Source of the DNA: Negativicutes bacterium
GTDB taxonomy: Bacteria > Bacillota > Negativicutes > SKW292
Direction: 5' to 3'
Assembly (NCBI GenBank): GCA_026416215.1
Contig: JAOAFP010000037.1
Location: 336 to 13,540 of the forward strand
Length of the DNA: 13,205 nucleotides
Made by a program: the position numbers and the translations under genes. The notes under the pieces were generated by a model. That model saw only the letters and a program-made list of their open reading frames with translations. It did no database searches and was not told the DNA's origin. Below are positions 1 through 6,754 of this stretch, one piece after another (the first letter of the stretch is position 1; the number at the start of each line of letters is the position of its first letter).

Positions 1-1
1 G

Positions 2-73
2 TTCAAGCTCGATCGGGATGGCGATCAGGCGGTTTGCGACTGGCTGCGGCAACTGGGCTTCAGCCGTCGGTGA
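2..73 (+). CDS. C-terminal end of an upstream protein, Excalibur/EF-loop-like tail (partial)
   Basis: Frame 2 is open from the window edge to a TGA at 71-73 and gives 23 residues. They include LDRDGDQAVCDWL, which resembles the short calcium-binding DxDxD loop followed by Cys that closes Excalibur domains (usually DRDGDGxACE). Excalibur domains often sit at the C-terminus of secreted nucleases or cell-surface proteins. The stop is followed after about 30 bp by a strong hairpin, which fits the end of a transcription unit. Only the last residues are visible, so the identity is a guess: another acidic loop, or chance similarity, is possible. Confidence 0.45.
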   Translation, partial: FKLDRDGDQAVCDWLRQLGFSRR

Positions 74-105
74 CTGACGGTGACCGGCTGCTGACTGGGA
101 TCAAA

Positions 106-146
106 CAGGCGGGGTGTACAGACAAAACAGCTGTGCACCCCGCCTG
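106..146 (+). terminator. Hairpin downstream of the partial upstream gene, possible terminator
   Basis: A 15-bp inverted repeat (106-120 pairing with 132-146, one G-T pair) encloses an 11-base loop and lies 33 bp after the upstream stop codon. The stem is GC-rich (CAGGCGGGGTG). No run of T follows on the plus strand, so it may be a weak terminator, or a structure that protects the 3' end or shields the downstream start region. Confidence 0.45.
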
Positions 147-204
147 GGATATTGGCATATGGTTGCGGGAGGGGAACAAAACACGTCGCTAAAGGGGAGA
201 AGTT

Positions 205-492
205 ATGACGATGAAAAAAATTACCATGTTCGTGCTTGCTAAATGTCCGCACTGTGCCAGGGCGTTTCAGCTGATCGACGAGGTTAAAAGTGAACGGCCC
301 GAGCTGGCAGAAATCGAGATCGAAGTAATCGACGAACAGGTCGAGACAGAACTTGCCGCCCGTTACGATTACCATTATGTGCCGGCATTTTTCTCCGGGG
401 ACAGAAAACTGCATGAGGGCAAAGTGGAGAGAGAGGACATCGGGCGGGTGCTGGCGGCGGCGGGAGAACACCCTGTCGAACCCAGTCGGTGA
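205..492 (+). CDS. Small thioredoxin/glutaredoxin-like protein with CPHC motif
   Basis: This 95-residue protein has a compact thioredoxin fold. The first strand (KITMFVLA, 5-12) leads into the redox motif C14-P-H-C17, and the cis-proline segment YVPAFF has Pro60. The CPHC motif is the one seen in DsbA, but the protein is far too short for DsbA and lacks a signal peptide, so a cytoplasmic dithiol-disulfide exchange role is more likely. The start at 205 follows AGGGGAG with 5-bp spacing; Met3 is an alternative. It converges on the lipoprotein gene with only 3 bp between the stop codons and no obvious terminator. The physiological partner is unknown, though the sulfur-relay fusion protein encoded nearby is a reasonable candidate. 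The fold assignment is fairly secure; the role is inferred. Confidence 0.85.
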   Translation: MTMKKITMFVLAKCPHCARAFQLIDEVKSERPELAEIEIEVIDEQVETELAARYDYHYVPAFFSGDRKLHEGKVEREDIGRVLAAAGEHPVEPSR

Positions 493-495
493 CCG

Positions 496-1101
496 TCATC
501 CGGCTTTGGTCAATTTGTCCCACCGCCAGCTGAACAGGGTGAGGTAAAGGTCGACCAGCGGCTGGTTGCCCTCGATTAGCAGCAAGTTTTCCGCATTGCG
601 GACATTGGCGCTGTTGCTGTAGTTGTAGCTGCCGGTGAACAGGCGGTTGTCGTCGATGATCATGACCTTGTTGTGCATGATCGCGAAGTCGGGATCGTAA
701 ACAATCGTGGCTTTGTTTTTGGTGATTTCGGCTGCTTTCAGGGAGTCGTCCTGCCTGGCCTGTGAATCATCGATCACCAGCCGGACGTCGACGCCCCGGT
801 CAGCGGCGGCAGCCAGCTCGCCGGCGATTTTTTTGTCGGTAAAGGCGTAAGCCATTAGCTTAATCGAGGTTTTGGCCTGTTTTATCTGGTTGATGATAAG
901 TTCCTGACCGCCGCCGTTGGGTGAGAAGGCTACGGTGATTTTACCGGTGGCGGCAACGGTGACCGGCTGGGCGATGGCGGCCGGCAGCTGATTGCGGGGA
1001 GCACCGTCCGAGGGGGTGAGGACGGTGTCTTTTTGACAGCCGACCATTACTCCGGCGGCAAATACCACCAGGACGATCAAATATTTTTTCAGCGTGCTCA
1101 T
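496..1101 (-). CDS. Phospholipase D-like lipoprotein with a single HKD motif
   Basis: This 201-residue protein begins with a lipoprotein signal peptide: basic MSTLKKY, a hydrophobic stretch, and lipobox VMVGC with Cys22 as the lipidated residue. It should therefore be anchored on the outer face of the cytoplasmic membrane. After a linker rich in Ala, Pro and Thr, the PLD domain (about 54-198) contains one HKD motif, H143-x-K145-x4-D150, followed by GSYNYS and the downstream Asn/Glu segment NAENLLLI. Single-HKD members such as the Nuc endonuclease and cardiolipin-hydrolase-like proteins work as homodimers that build one active site. Substrate could be DNA, RNA or phospholipid; the size and motif spacing favour the Nuc-type nuclease branch. 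The ATG has a GAGGTG ribosome site 4 bp upstream. It diverges from the reductase fusion gene across about 175 bp. Confidence 0.88.
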   Translation of the reverse strand: MSTLKKYLIVLVVFAAGVMVGCQKDTVLTPSDGAPRNQLPAAIAQPVTVAATGKITVAFSPNGGGQELIINQIKQAKTSIKLMAYAFTDKKIAGELAAAADRGVDVRLVIDDSQARQDDSLKAAEITKNKATIVYDPDFAIMHNKVMIIDDNRLFTGSYNYSNSANVRNAENLLLIEGNQPLVDLYLTLFSWRWDKLTKAG

Positions 1102-1276
1102 ATTTCACCTCGTTGTTTTTATTGGGACAGGATGTAATTTCATCCAGCTAATCCGGTTTTGGCGGCTACAGCGGCACAAGCCGGGAGGCGGGGGGAAACA
1201 GGCAGCGGAAGCGGGACGGGCAGGTCAGTCCGGGATTTATTTGAACATTGTACTAAACGAGAGGGGGAGCACAACA
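1102..1276. other. Divergent intergenic region between the PLD lipoprotein and the sulfur-relay fusion
   Basis: These 175 bp should carry both promoters. The plus-strand half around 1182-1223 is G-rich with several runs of three or more G. A strong purine-rich Shine-Dalgarno site (GAGGGGGAG, 1261-1269) precedes the GTG start at 1277. I could not find a convincing sigma-70 -35/-10 pair; TGTAAT at 1133-1138 is a -10-like box without a good partner. No known riboswitch core was recognised. The open frame from the fusion gene extends back through this region to 1094, but that extension is low-complexity and overlaps the divergent gene, so it is taken as non-coding. Confidence 0.5.
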
Positions 1277-3736
1277 GTGAGAGTGATAATAGTCGGCGGA
1301 GTGGCTGGCGGGGCAACGGCGGCGGCCCGGCTGCGCCGGTTGGACGAAAAAGCGGAAATTGTTATTTATGAGCGGGGTAAGCACATTTCCTTCGCCAATT
1401 GCGGTATACCTTATTTCTGCGGTGATGTGATCAGTGACGGGAGCCGTTTGTTGGTCATGACGCCGGACAAATTCCGCAAACTGCTTGCCGTCGAAGCCAA
1501 GGTGGAGCACGAGGTGGTGTCCATTGACCGGGCGAACAAAAGGGTGGTGGTGCGTGAACGGGAGCGGGGTCGGGAATTTACCGACAATTACGACGTGCTC
1601 ATCCTTTCTCCGGGGGCAAGTCCCGTCCGGCCGCCAGTGCCAGGCATTGGCGATCCGAGGATTGTGACTGTCCGGACCATCGAGGACGGAGTCAGAATCA
1701 GACAGATGATCAAGCCTGGGCAGACGGCGCTGGTGGTGGGAGGAGGCTTTATCGGTCTGGAAATGGCTGAAAATCTGGCCCACGCCCGGCTGCAGGTAAC
1801 GGTAGTTGAACTGTCTGAGCAGGTAATGGCCCCGCTGGATCCGGAGATGGCAGCCCAGGTTCACAATCATTTGCGAGATAAGGGCATTGGCCTGATTTTG
1901 GGTGACGGGGTCAGGTCTTTTGCCGACAACGGCGGGAAGTTGACTGTCAACTTAAACAGCGGAGCCTGTCTGAGCGCCGACTTGGTGGTACTGGCGATTG
2001 GCGTGCGCCCGGACAGCGATTTGGCAGTCCAGGCCGGCCTTGAAGTCAATCAGCGCCGGGCTATTGTTGTCGACCGGCAGCTGCGCACATCCGACCCCAA
2101 TGTGTATGCAATCGGCGATGCTGTCCAGGTGGTGGACCGGATAGCCGGCCGGGCTGTTATGATTCCGCTGGCCGGGCCAGCCAACCGCCAGGGTCGGTTG
2201 GCAGCTGATGTGATTATGGGAGCGGCCGGCCAATATTGCGGAACCTTGGGGACAGCCGTCGCCAAAGTGTTCGATTTGACGGTGGCCAGCACCGGATTCA
2301 ACGAGAAACAGTTAAAGGGGGAGGAAGGCTGGGATTACGGCGTGGTATATTCCCGCGACTGGTCGCACGCCGAGTACTACCCGCAGCCTTTGCCCATGGT
2401 GGCTAAGCTCCTGTACCGACGGAGCGATGGGCTGGTGCTGGGAGCGCAGATCGTGGGCTACAGCGGAGTGGATAAGCGAATAGACACCATAGCTTCCGCC
2501 ATTGCCATGTCGGCCACCACGGCCGATCTCGTAAATCTGGAACTGGCTTATGCTCCTCCGTACGGCTCGGCTAAAGATCCGGTAAACATCTGGGGGATGA
2601 TTGCTGAAAACATAAGGGACAACAGGGTTAAACCGCTGTTATTCAGCCAGCTTCTGGACCGTCCTCAGGATTATATGGTGGTTGACGTGCGCACAGCGGC
2701 TGAGTTTGCTCTGGGCAGTGTGGAAGGGGCGGTCAATATTCCAGTGGAGGAGCTGCGGCAGCGACTGGACGATTTACCAAAAAACCGGCCGGTTGCCCTG
2801 CTGTGCGACAAGGGAAAGAAGGGCTATTTTGCCAGCCGGATTTTGCTGCAGCGTGGTTTTGAAAATGTTTACAATGTAGTGGGCGGGCTGACGCTGATAA
2901 AAAGCGTGTTGCGGGATCGAAAAGAACGTGGACAGCCGCTGGGTGTGCCGGCAGAGGCCCGGACGTTGCCGGCAGCCGACAACCCTGACAGGGGTAGGAG
3001 CAGGGGGACTGCCATAAAGATCGATGCCTGTGGGCTTCAGTGTCCGGGACCGATTTTGCGGCTGGCCGAAAGCTTGGACAAGCTCGCCCCCGGCGAACAA
3101 CTGACCATAACCACAACCGACCCCGGGTTCAGGGCCGACGTGTCGGCCTGGTGTGCCTCGACCGGCAATTGCCTGGTCAGTCTGGTTGAGAAAGAGGGGG
3201 TAATTTCAGCTGTGGTGGCCAAGGGCGGGAATACGCCGACCGGAGGAACCGACGGCCGGCCGGCGGCACACGGCAAGACAATAGTGGTGTTCAGCAATGA
3301 TTTGGACAAGGTTATGGCTGCGTTCATCATTGCTACAGGGGCGGCGGCTACCGGCAAGCCGGTGACCATGTTTTTCACCTTCTGGGGACTTAGCGTCCTG
3401 AGACGACCGGGGGTATCGGCCGGAGGTAAGGGCTGGCTGGAAAAAATGTTCGGCTGGATGTTGCCCGGCAGCTGCCGGCAGCTTGCCCTGTCGAAAATGC
3501 ATTTTGCTGGTGTGGGTACGGCCATGATGAAAACGGTTATGCGCCAGAAAAAGGTCAGCAGTTTGCCCGAGCTGATCGAACAGGCGAGGTTGGCCGGGGT
3601 GAGACTGGTGGTTTGCCAGATGTCGATGGAGGTAATGGGACTGAAGGCGGAAGAATTGATTGATGGGGTGGAGGTTGGCGGCGTGGCCAGCTATATTGCC
3701 GCCGCTGAGCAGTCGGATCTCAATTTGTTTATCTGA
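1277..3736 (+). CDS. FAD-dependent CoA-disulfide/persulfide reductase fused to rhodanese, TusA and DsrE-like domains
   Basis: This 819-residue, four-module protein is presumably cytoplasmic. Module 1 (1-450) is a pyridine nucleotide-disulfide oxidoreductase of the CoA-disulfide reductase/NADH-dependent persulfide reductase type. It has the FAD dinucleotide motif VIIVGGVAGG (3-12), the single catalytic Cys in SFANCGIPY (Cys42), an NAD(P)H-binding VVGGGFIG (153-160), the second FAD motif YAIGDA (277-282) and the YAPPYG segment (425-430). Module 2 (about 455-545) is a rhodanese with Cys510 in CDKGKKG. Module 3 (about 579-648) is TusA-like with CGLQCPGP (Cys585, Cys589). Module 4 (about 666-819) is DsrE_2-like, with FFTFWGL and a late Cys780 in VVCQMS. 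Together these suggest reduction or transfer of sulfane sulfur. GTG 1277 is chosen because it sits 7 bp after GAGGGGGAG and directly before the first beta strand. The rhodanese loop has Lys where many have Arg. Confidence 0.93.
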   Translation: MRVIIVGGVAGGATAAARLRRLDEKAEIVIYERGKHISFANCGIPYFCGDVISDGSRLLVMTPDKFRKLLAVEAKVEHEVVSIDRANKRVVVRERERGREFTDNYDVLILSPGASPVRPPVPGIGDPRIVTVRTIEDGVRIRQMIKPGQTALVVGGGFIGLEMAENLAHARLQVTVVELSEQVMAPLDPEMAAQVHNHLRDKGIGLILGDGVRSFADNGGKLTVNLNSGACLSADLVVLAIGVRPDSDLAVQAGLEVNQRRAIVVDRQLRTSDPNVYAIGDAVQVVDRIAGRAVMIPLAGPANRQGRLAADVIMGAAGQYCGTLGTAVAKVFDLTVASTGFNEKQLKGEEGWDYGVVYSRDWSHAEYYPQPLPMVAKLLYRRSDGLVLGAQIVGYSGVDKRIDTIASAIAMSATTADLVNLELAYAPPYGSAKDPVNIWGMIAENIRDNRVKPLLFSQLLDRPQDYMVVDVRTAAEFALGSVEGAVNIPVEELRQRLDDLPKNRPVALLCDKGKKGYFASRILLQRGFENVYNVVGGLTLIKSVLRDRKERGQPLGVPAEARTLPAADNPDRGRSRGTAIKIDACGLQCPGPILRLAESLDKLAPGEQLTITTTDPGFRADVSAWCASTGNCLVSLVEKEGVISAVVAKGGNTPTGGTDGRPAAHGKTIVVFSNDLDKVMAAFIIATGAAATGKPVTMFFTFWGLSVLRRPGVSAGGKGWLEKMFGWMLPGSCRQLALSKMHFAGVGTAMMKTVMRQKKVSSLPELIEQARLAGVRLVVCQMSMEVMGLKAEELIDGVEVGGVASYIAAAEQSDLNLFI

Positions 3737-3758
3737 CTTTCAATTGAGACGGTAAAAA

Positions 3759-3798
3759 ACAAACGGCCGGCCTTCCCGGGGGGAGGCCGGCCGTTTGT
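3759..3798 (-). terminator. Rho-independent terminator between convergent genes (strong for tryptophanase)
   Basis: A perfect 15-bp stem (3759-3773 with 3784-3798, ACAAACGGCCGGCCT and its complement) lies just past both stop codons. Read on the minus strand, the stem runs directly into a T-rich tail (TTTTTACC from 3758 downward), so it is a textbook terminator for the tryptophanase transcript. In the plus direction the tail is only TTTGTTC, so it probably also ends the fusion transcript, but less well. Confidence 0.88.
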
Positions 3799-5202
3799 TC
3801 AGTCAATGTAGCGCAGCCGGGCGATGAAGTGGCGGAGGATGGGCGGTTCAAAAGTGAAGGTCAGTCCTTTGATCGAGTCTATGTCTTTGAGGATTTCAGC
3901 AAAGGTGGCGACAATGTAGTCCATATGGTCGTTGGTGTAGACCCGGCGGGGGATGGTCAGGCGCAGCAGTTCAAATTCCGACGGCTTCTGTATACCGGTC
4001 TTGGGGTCGCGGCCCAGCAGCAGCGAGCCAATTTCCACCCCGCGGATGCCGCCGTAAATGTACAGCTGGTTGCAGAGGGCGTGGGCAGGGAATTGCTCGG
4101 GTGGAATATGGGGCAGTAATCGCTTGGCATCAACAAACACGGCGTGTCCGCCGGTGGGGTACTGGATGGGGACGCCGATTGCCCGCAGCTGGTCGCCGAG
4201 ATAGGCGACCTGGCCAATGCGATAGTCGAGATACTGTTCATCCATCCCCTCATACAGACCGATGGCCAAAGCCTCAAGATCGCGGCCGGCCAGCCCGCCG
4301 TAGGTGACAAAGCCCTCAAACGGTATGCAGCGCACCTGAACGGCCTGGAAAATGTCCTCGCGCTCCTTTATGCAGCACAGACCGCCCATATTGACCATGC
4401 CGTCCTTCTTGGCCGACATGGTGAAGATATCGCCGTAGCTGAACATTTCCCGGACGATTTCGGCAATCGACCGGTTGTTATAACCAGGTTCGCGGTGTTT
4501 TATGAACCAGGCATTTTCACAGTAGCGGGCAGCATCGATGACTACCGGAATGTCGTTGTCGGCGGCAATCCTTGAAACGGCAGCGATATTTTCCATAGAT
4601 ACCGGCTGGCCGCCGACGCTGTTGCAGGTGACGGTGATGATAATGGCCACCACGTTGTCTGCCCCGTACTCGGCGATCGTCGACTGGAGCAAACCGAGGT
4701 CGAAGTTGCCCTTGAACGGATGATAGGTCTGGGTGTCTTTGGCAGCACCGCCGACAGTGTTTATCGCCCTGGAGCCGGTCAGCTCAACGTGGGCAGCAGT
4801 GGTGTCGAAATGGTAGTTTGATATGAACACCGGGTCGGTGACATTTTTTACCTGGTGACGGCGGTCGAGCAGGGCGGGGAACAAAATTTGCTCGGCTCCC
4901 CGTCCCTGGTGGGTGGGGATGACGTGCCGGTAGTGAAAAATGTCGCGTACCGCCTCTTCCAGGCGGAAGAAGCTGCGGCTGCCGGCGTAGGCCTCGTCGC
5001 CGGTCATCAGCCCGGCCCACTGCCGGTCACTCATGGCGCCGGTGCCTGAGTCGGTCAGAAGATCGATGTACACATCCTCGCTTTTCAGCAGGAACGGATT
5101 GTTGCCGGCCGCAGCCAGGGCCTGTCTGCGGTACTCACGGGTGGTTTGTTTGATCGGTTCGACCATTTTGATCCGGAACGGTTCGGGAATGCGCTGGCTC
5201 AT
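3799..5202 (-). CDS. tnaA: Tryptophanase (tryptophan indole-lyase), PLP-dependent beta-eliminase
   Basis: The enzyme splits L-tryptophan into indole, pyruvate and ammonia; the family can also eliminate cysteine or serine. The 467-residue length matches the family. PLP is expected on Lys266 (SAKKD), with Asp223 and Arg226 (IDAARY) binding the cofactor. The close relative tyrosine phenol-lyase has Thr and Arg at its substrate-specificity positions and Phe near the C-terminus. Here the equivalents are Asp133 (FDTT), Ile391 (VEIGS) and His458 (LRHF), as in tryptophanases. Other stretches, such as YGGLAGRD and TIPRRVYT, look more phenol-lyase-like. The ATG at 5202 is preferred over an upstream in-frame ATG (5259) because AAAGGAG precedes it by 7 bp and SQRIPEPFRIK matches family N-termini. 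No tnaC-like leader peptide and no adjacent tnaB-type permease are seen. Confidence 0.93.
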   Translation of the reverse strand: MSQRIPEPFRIKMVEPIKQTTREYRRQALAAAGNNPFLLKSEDVYIDLLTDSGTGAMSDRQWAGLMTGDEAYAGSRSFFRLEEAVRDIFHYRHVIPTHQGRGAEQILFPALLDRRHQVKNVTDPVFISNYHFDTTAAHVELTGSRAINTVGGAAKDTQTYHPFKGNFDLGLLQSTIAEYGADNVVAIIITVTCNSVGGQPVSMENIAAVSRIAADNDIPVVIDAARYCENAWFIKHREPGYNNRSIAEIVREMFSYGDIFTMSAKKDGMVNMGGLCCIKEREDIFQAVQVRCIPFEGFVTYGGLAGRDLEALAIGLYEGMDEQYLDYRIGQVAYLGDQLRAIGVPIQYPTGGHAVFVDAKRLLPHIPPEQFPAHALCNQLYIYGGIRGVEIGSLLLGRDPKTGIQKPSEFELLRLTIPRRVYTNDHMDYIVATFAEILKDIDSIKGLTFTFEPPILRHFIARLRYID

Positions 5203-5278
5203 GATGTGGCTCCTTTCACGATTATTGTCCATGTCTCCGTGCAATGCCGGCGGCACCATTTTTCCAGCCGGCCGTCCC

Positions 5279-5302
5279 GGACAGGGCAGGAGGACAGGGC
5301 AG
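5279..5302. repeat. Tandem 11-bp direct repeat GGACAGGGCAG
   Basis: Two exact copies (5279-5289 and 5292-5302) with a 13-bp period lie in the divergent control region, about 20 bp upstream of the putative plus-strand -35 box. The position would suit an activator or repressor binding site, but no regulator is known for it and chance in GC-rich DNA cannot be excluded. Confidence 0.5.
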
Positions 5303-5322
5303 TTTGTTGCCGGCGGTTTTTT

Positions 5323-5351
5323 TTGACGCCGATTCGTGCTAAAATCATAAG
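5323..5351 (+). promoter_or_regulatory. Putative sigma-A promoter for the solute-binding protein/radA cluster
   Basis: A -35 box TTGACG (5323-5328, 5 of 6 consensus bases) is followed after 17 bp by CATAAG (5346-5351, 4 of 6). Transcription would begin near 5358, leaving a leader of about 40 bases before the TTG start. A second A-rich box, TAAAAT at 5340, has only an 11-bp spacer and is less likely. Confidence 0.5.
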
Positions 5352-5398
5352 GCTGGAAATAAGTTTAGTCAATTGTTGCCTGACAGGACGGAGAACAT

Positions 5399-6754
5399 TT
5401 GGATTCGAGGAATTTTATCCGGTTCAGCGGCTGGCTGATTAGGGTGCTGACGGCGGTGTCACCGGCAGTGCTGGCGATGGCGGGGGTGGCAGCGGCCCTT
5501 GTCGTCGCCGGCTGTGGGAAGCGGAGTGATGATCAGGCTGTTGCACCGCCACCCGCAAACCAGCCCGGCGGTCAGCCGCAGGGTAGTCTGACGGTTTGGG
5601 CCTGGGGACCGCCGGCCGATGTCCTGGCCGGTCTGGCCGATGAATTCAGCCGTCGCCAGCCAGGGGTGTCGGTCAATGTGGTCAAAATGGAACGCCGCAA
5701 CGCCTGGGCCATGCTCGGCAGCGGTCTGGGGAGCGGTGGGTCAGGACTGCCGGATGTGGTTGTGGCCGACGAGGGCTTTCCGGCGTTCGTGGCCAGATAC
5801 CGGCAGGGGTTTGTCGATCTGACCGACCGGCTGGCCGGTTATCACCAGTTGTGGGTAAGCGGGTTCAGTGGGATGCTGACCGCCGACGGGCGGTGGCTGG
5901 CCGCCCCCTGGCTGGTCAGACCGGTGGCCATGTACTACCGGATTGACATGTTGCCGCCAATGGTCCGTGAGGACGACTTAGCCCAGTGGCCAACCATACT
6001 TGCTCAATCCGACCGATGGCGGTCAGCCGGGCGGGGGCTGCTGCCCGTGGGCTACAACTCCACTGATTTTTTGCGAATACTGATGCAGGAAAATGACGCC
6101 GGGATTTACACTGCATCGGGCGAGATTGCAATCAGCGGCCGTCAGGCGGTATCGGCCATGGAGATGCTTTGTTCCCTTGAGCAGAGCGGGTTGCTGGTGT
6201 CTATATCCGGACAGGACGATTTGCTGGAACGACTGCGAACCGACCGGCTGACGGCGGTAATTGCCGGCAGTGAGTTTGGCGGCGTGCTGAAGAGTGCGTT
6301 GCCGATGCAGGCCGGCCGGTGGAAGGTTTTGCCGTTGCCGGCTTACTATCCCGGCGGCCCTAACGTGGCAGCGCTGCCGCCGCTGGGGCTGGCGATAACG
6401 GCGGCCAGCCGCCAGCCGGGACTGGCCTGGGAATTTATCCGCTACTGTACACTGGACGGCGGTCCGGAGTACGCCCTGACCCGGTTCAGCGTCCTGCCGG
6501 CCCTGCGGGCAACCTACGGCGATGACAGCCTTAGCGAGGACGACTTCTTTGTGGGTAACCGGTGGGGGGTATTTTTCTGGACGGCTGAACACCCGGTGCT
6601 GACCAACTACACTGCCGACTATATAGACAGCGACCGCTACCTGCTGCCGGCGATGCAGGCAGCGTTGCGCGGTGACACTGCCGGTTGGCTGGCTCTGCGC
6701 CGGGCGGCCGAGGACATGGCTAACAACAGCGGCCGCAAGATTGCCGGGCGATGA
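5399..6754 (+). CDS. Orphan extracellular solute-binding lipoprotein (ABC sugar-type, family 1)
   Basis: This 451-residue protein resembles the maltose/sugar-type periplasmic binding proteins. It begins with a long signal peptide and lipobox VVAGC (Cys39), then a Pro/Gly/Gln-rich tether (about 41-62). The mature fold starts with SLTVWAWG (63-70) and includes LPDVVVADEGFPAFV, the typical first-lobe segment, plus PWLVRPVAMYYRIDML, a common hinge-region pattern. It should capture a ligand outside the membrane and hand it to an ABC permease, but no permease or ATPase gene lies in the window. The start is TTG, with ACGGAG ending 5 bp upstream; an in-frame stop at 5381 rules out earlier starts. Its TGA overlaps the radA ATG (ATGA), implying translational coupling. 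The substrate cannot be read from sequence. Confidence 0.85.
   Translation: MDSRNFIRFSGWLIRVLTAVSPAVLAMAGVAAALVVAGCGKRSDDQAVAPPPANQPGGQPQGSLTVWAWGPPADVLAGLADEFSRRQPGVSVNVVKMERRNAWAMLGSGLGSGGSGLPDVVVADEGFPAFVARYRQGFVDLTDRLAGYHQLWVSGFSGMLTADGRWLAAPWLVRPVAMYYRIDMLPPMVREDDLAQWPTILAQSDRWRSAGRGLLPVGYNSTDFLRILMQENDAGIYTASGEIAISGRQAVSAMEMLCSLEQSGLLVSISGQDDLLERLRTDRLTAVIAGSEFGGVLKSALPMQAGRWKVLPLPAYYPGGPNVAALPPLGLAITAASRQPGLAWEFIRYCTLDGGPEYALTRFSVLPALRATYGDDSLSEDDFFVGNRWGVFFWTAEHPVLTNYTADYIDSDRYLLPAMQAALRGDTAGWLALRRAAEDMANNSGRKIAGR

Larger units (their letters stand above)
5203..5398. promoter_or_regulatory. Divergent control region between tryptophanase and the solute-binding protein/radA cluster
   Basis: This 196-bp region should hold promoters for both directions. 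It contains an 11-bp direct repeat (GGACAGGGCAG at 5279-5289 and 5292-5302), a run of eight T (5317-5324), and a plausible plus-strand promoter. On the minus strand the tryptophanase ribosome site AAAGGAG is clear, but I found no convincing -35/-10 pair for it. Confidence 0.5.

Noticed and set aside
1182..1223. Possible G-quadruplex in the fusion gene leader
   Set aside because: Four G-runs exist, but one loop would be 17 bases long, so a stable quadruplex is doubtful.
1094..1276. Upstream 61-residue extension of the reductase fusion frame
   Set aside because: It begins inside the divergent lipoprotein gene, is of low complexity, and lacks a ribosome site. The GTG at 1277 has a strong site and lies directly before the FAD-binding strand.
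5203..5259. 19-residue N-terminal extension of tryptophanase
   Set aside because: The ATG at 5259 has no good ribosome site, whereas AAAGGAG precedes the ATG at 5202 at ideal spacing and the N-terminus there matches the family.
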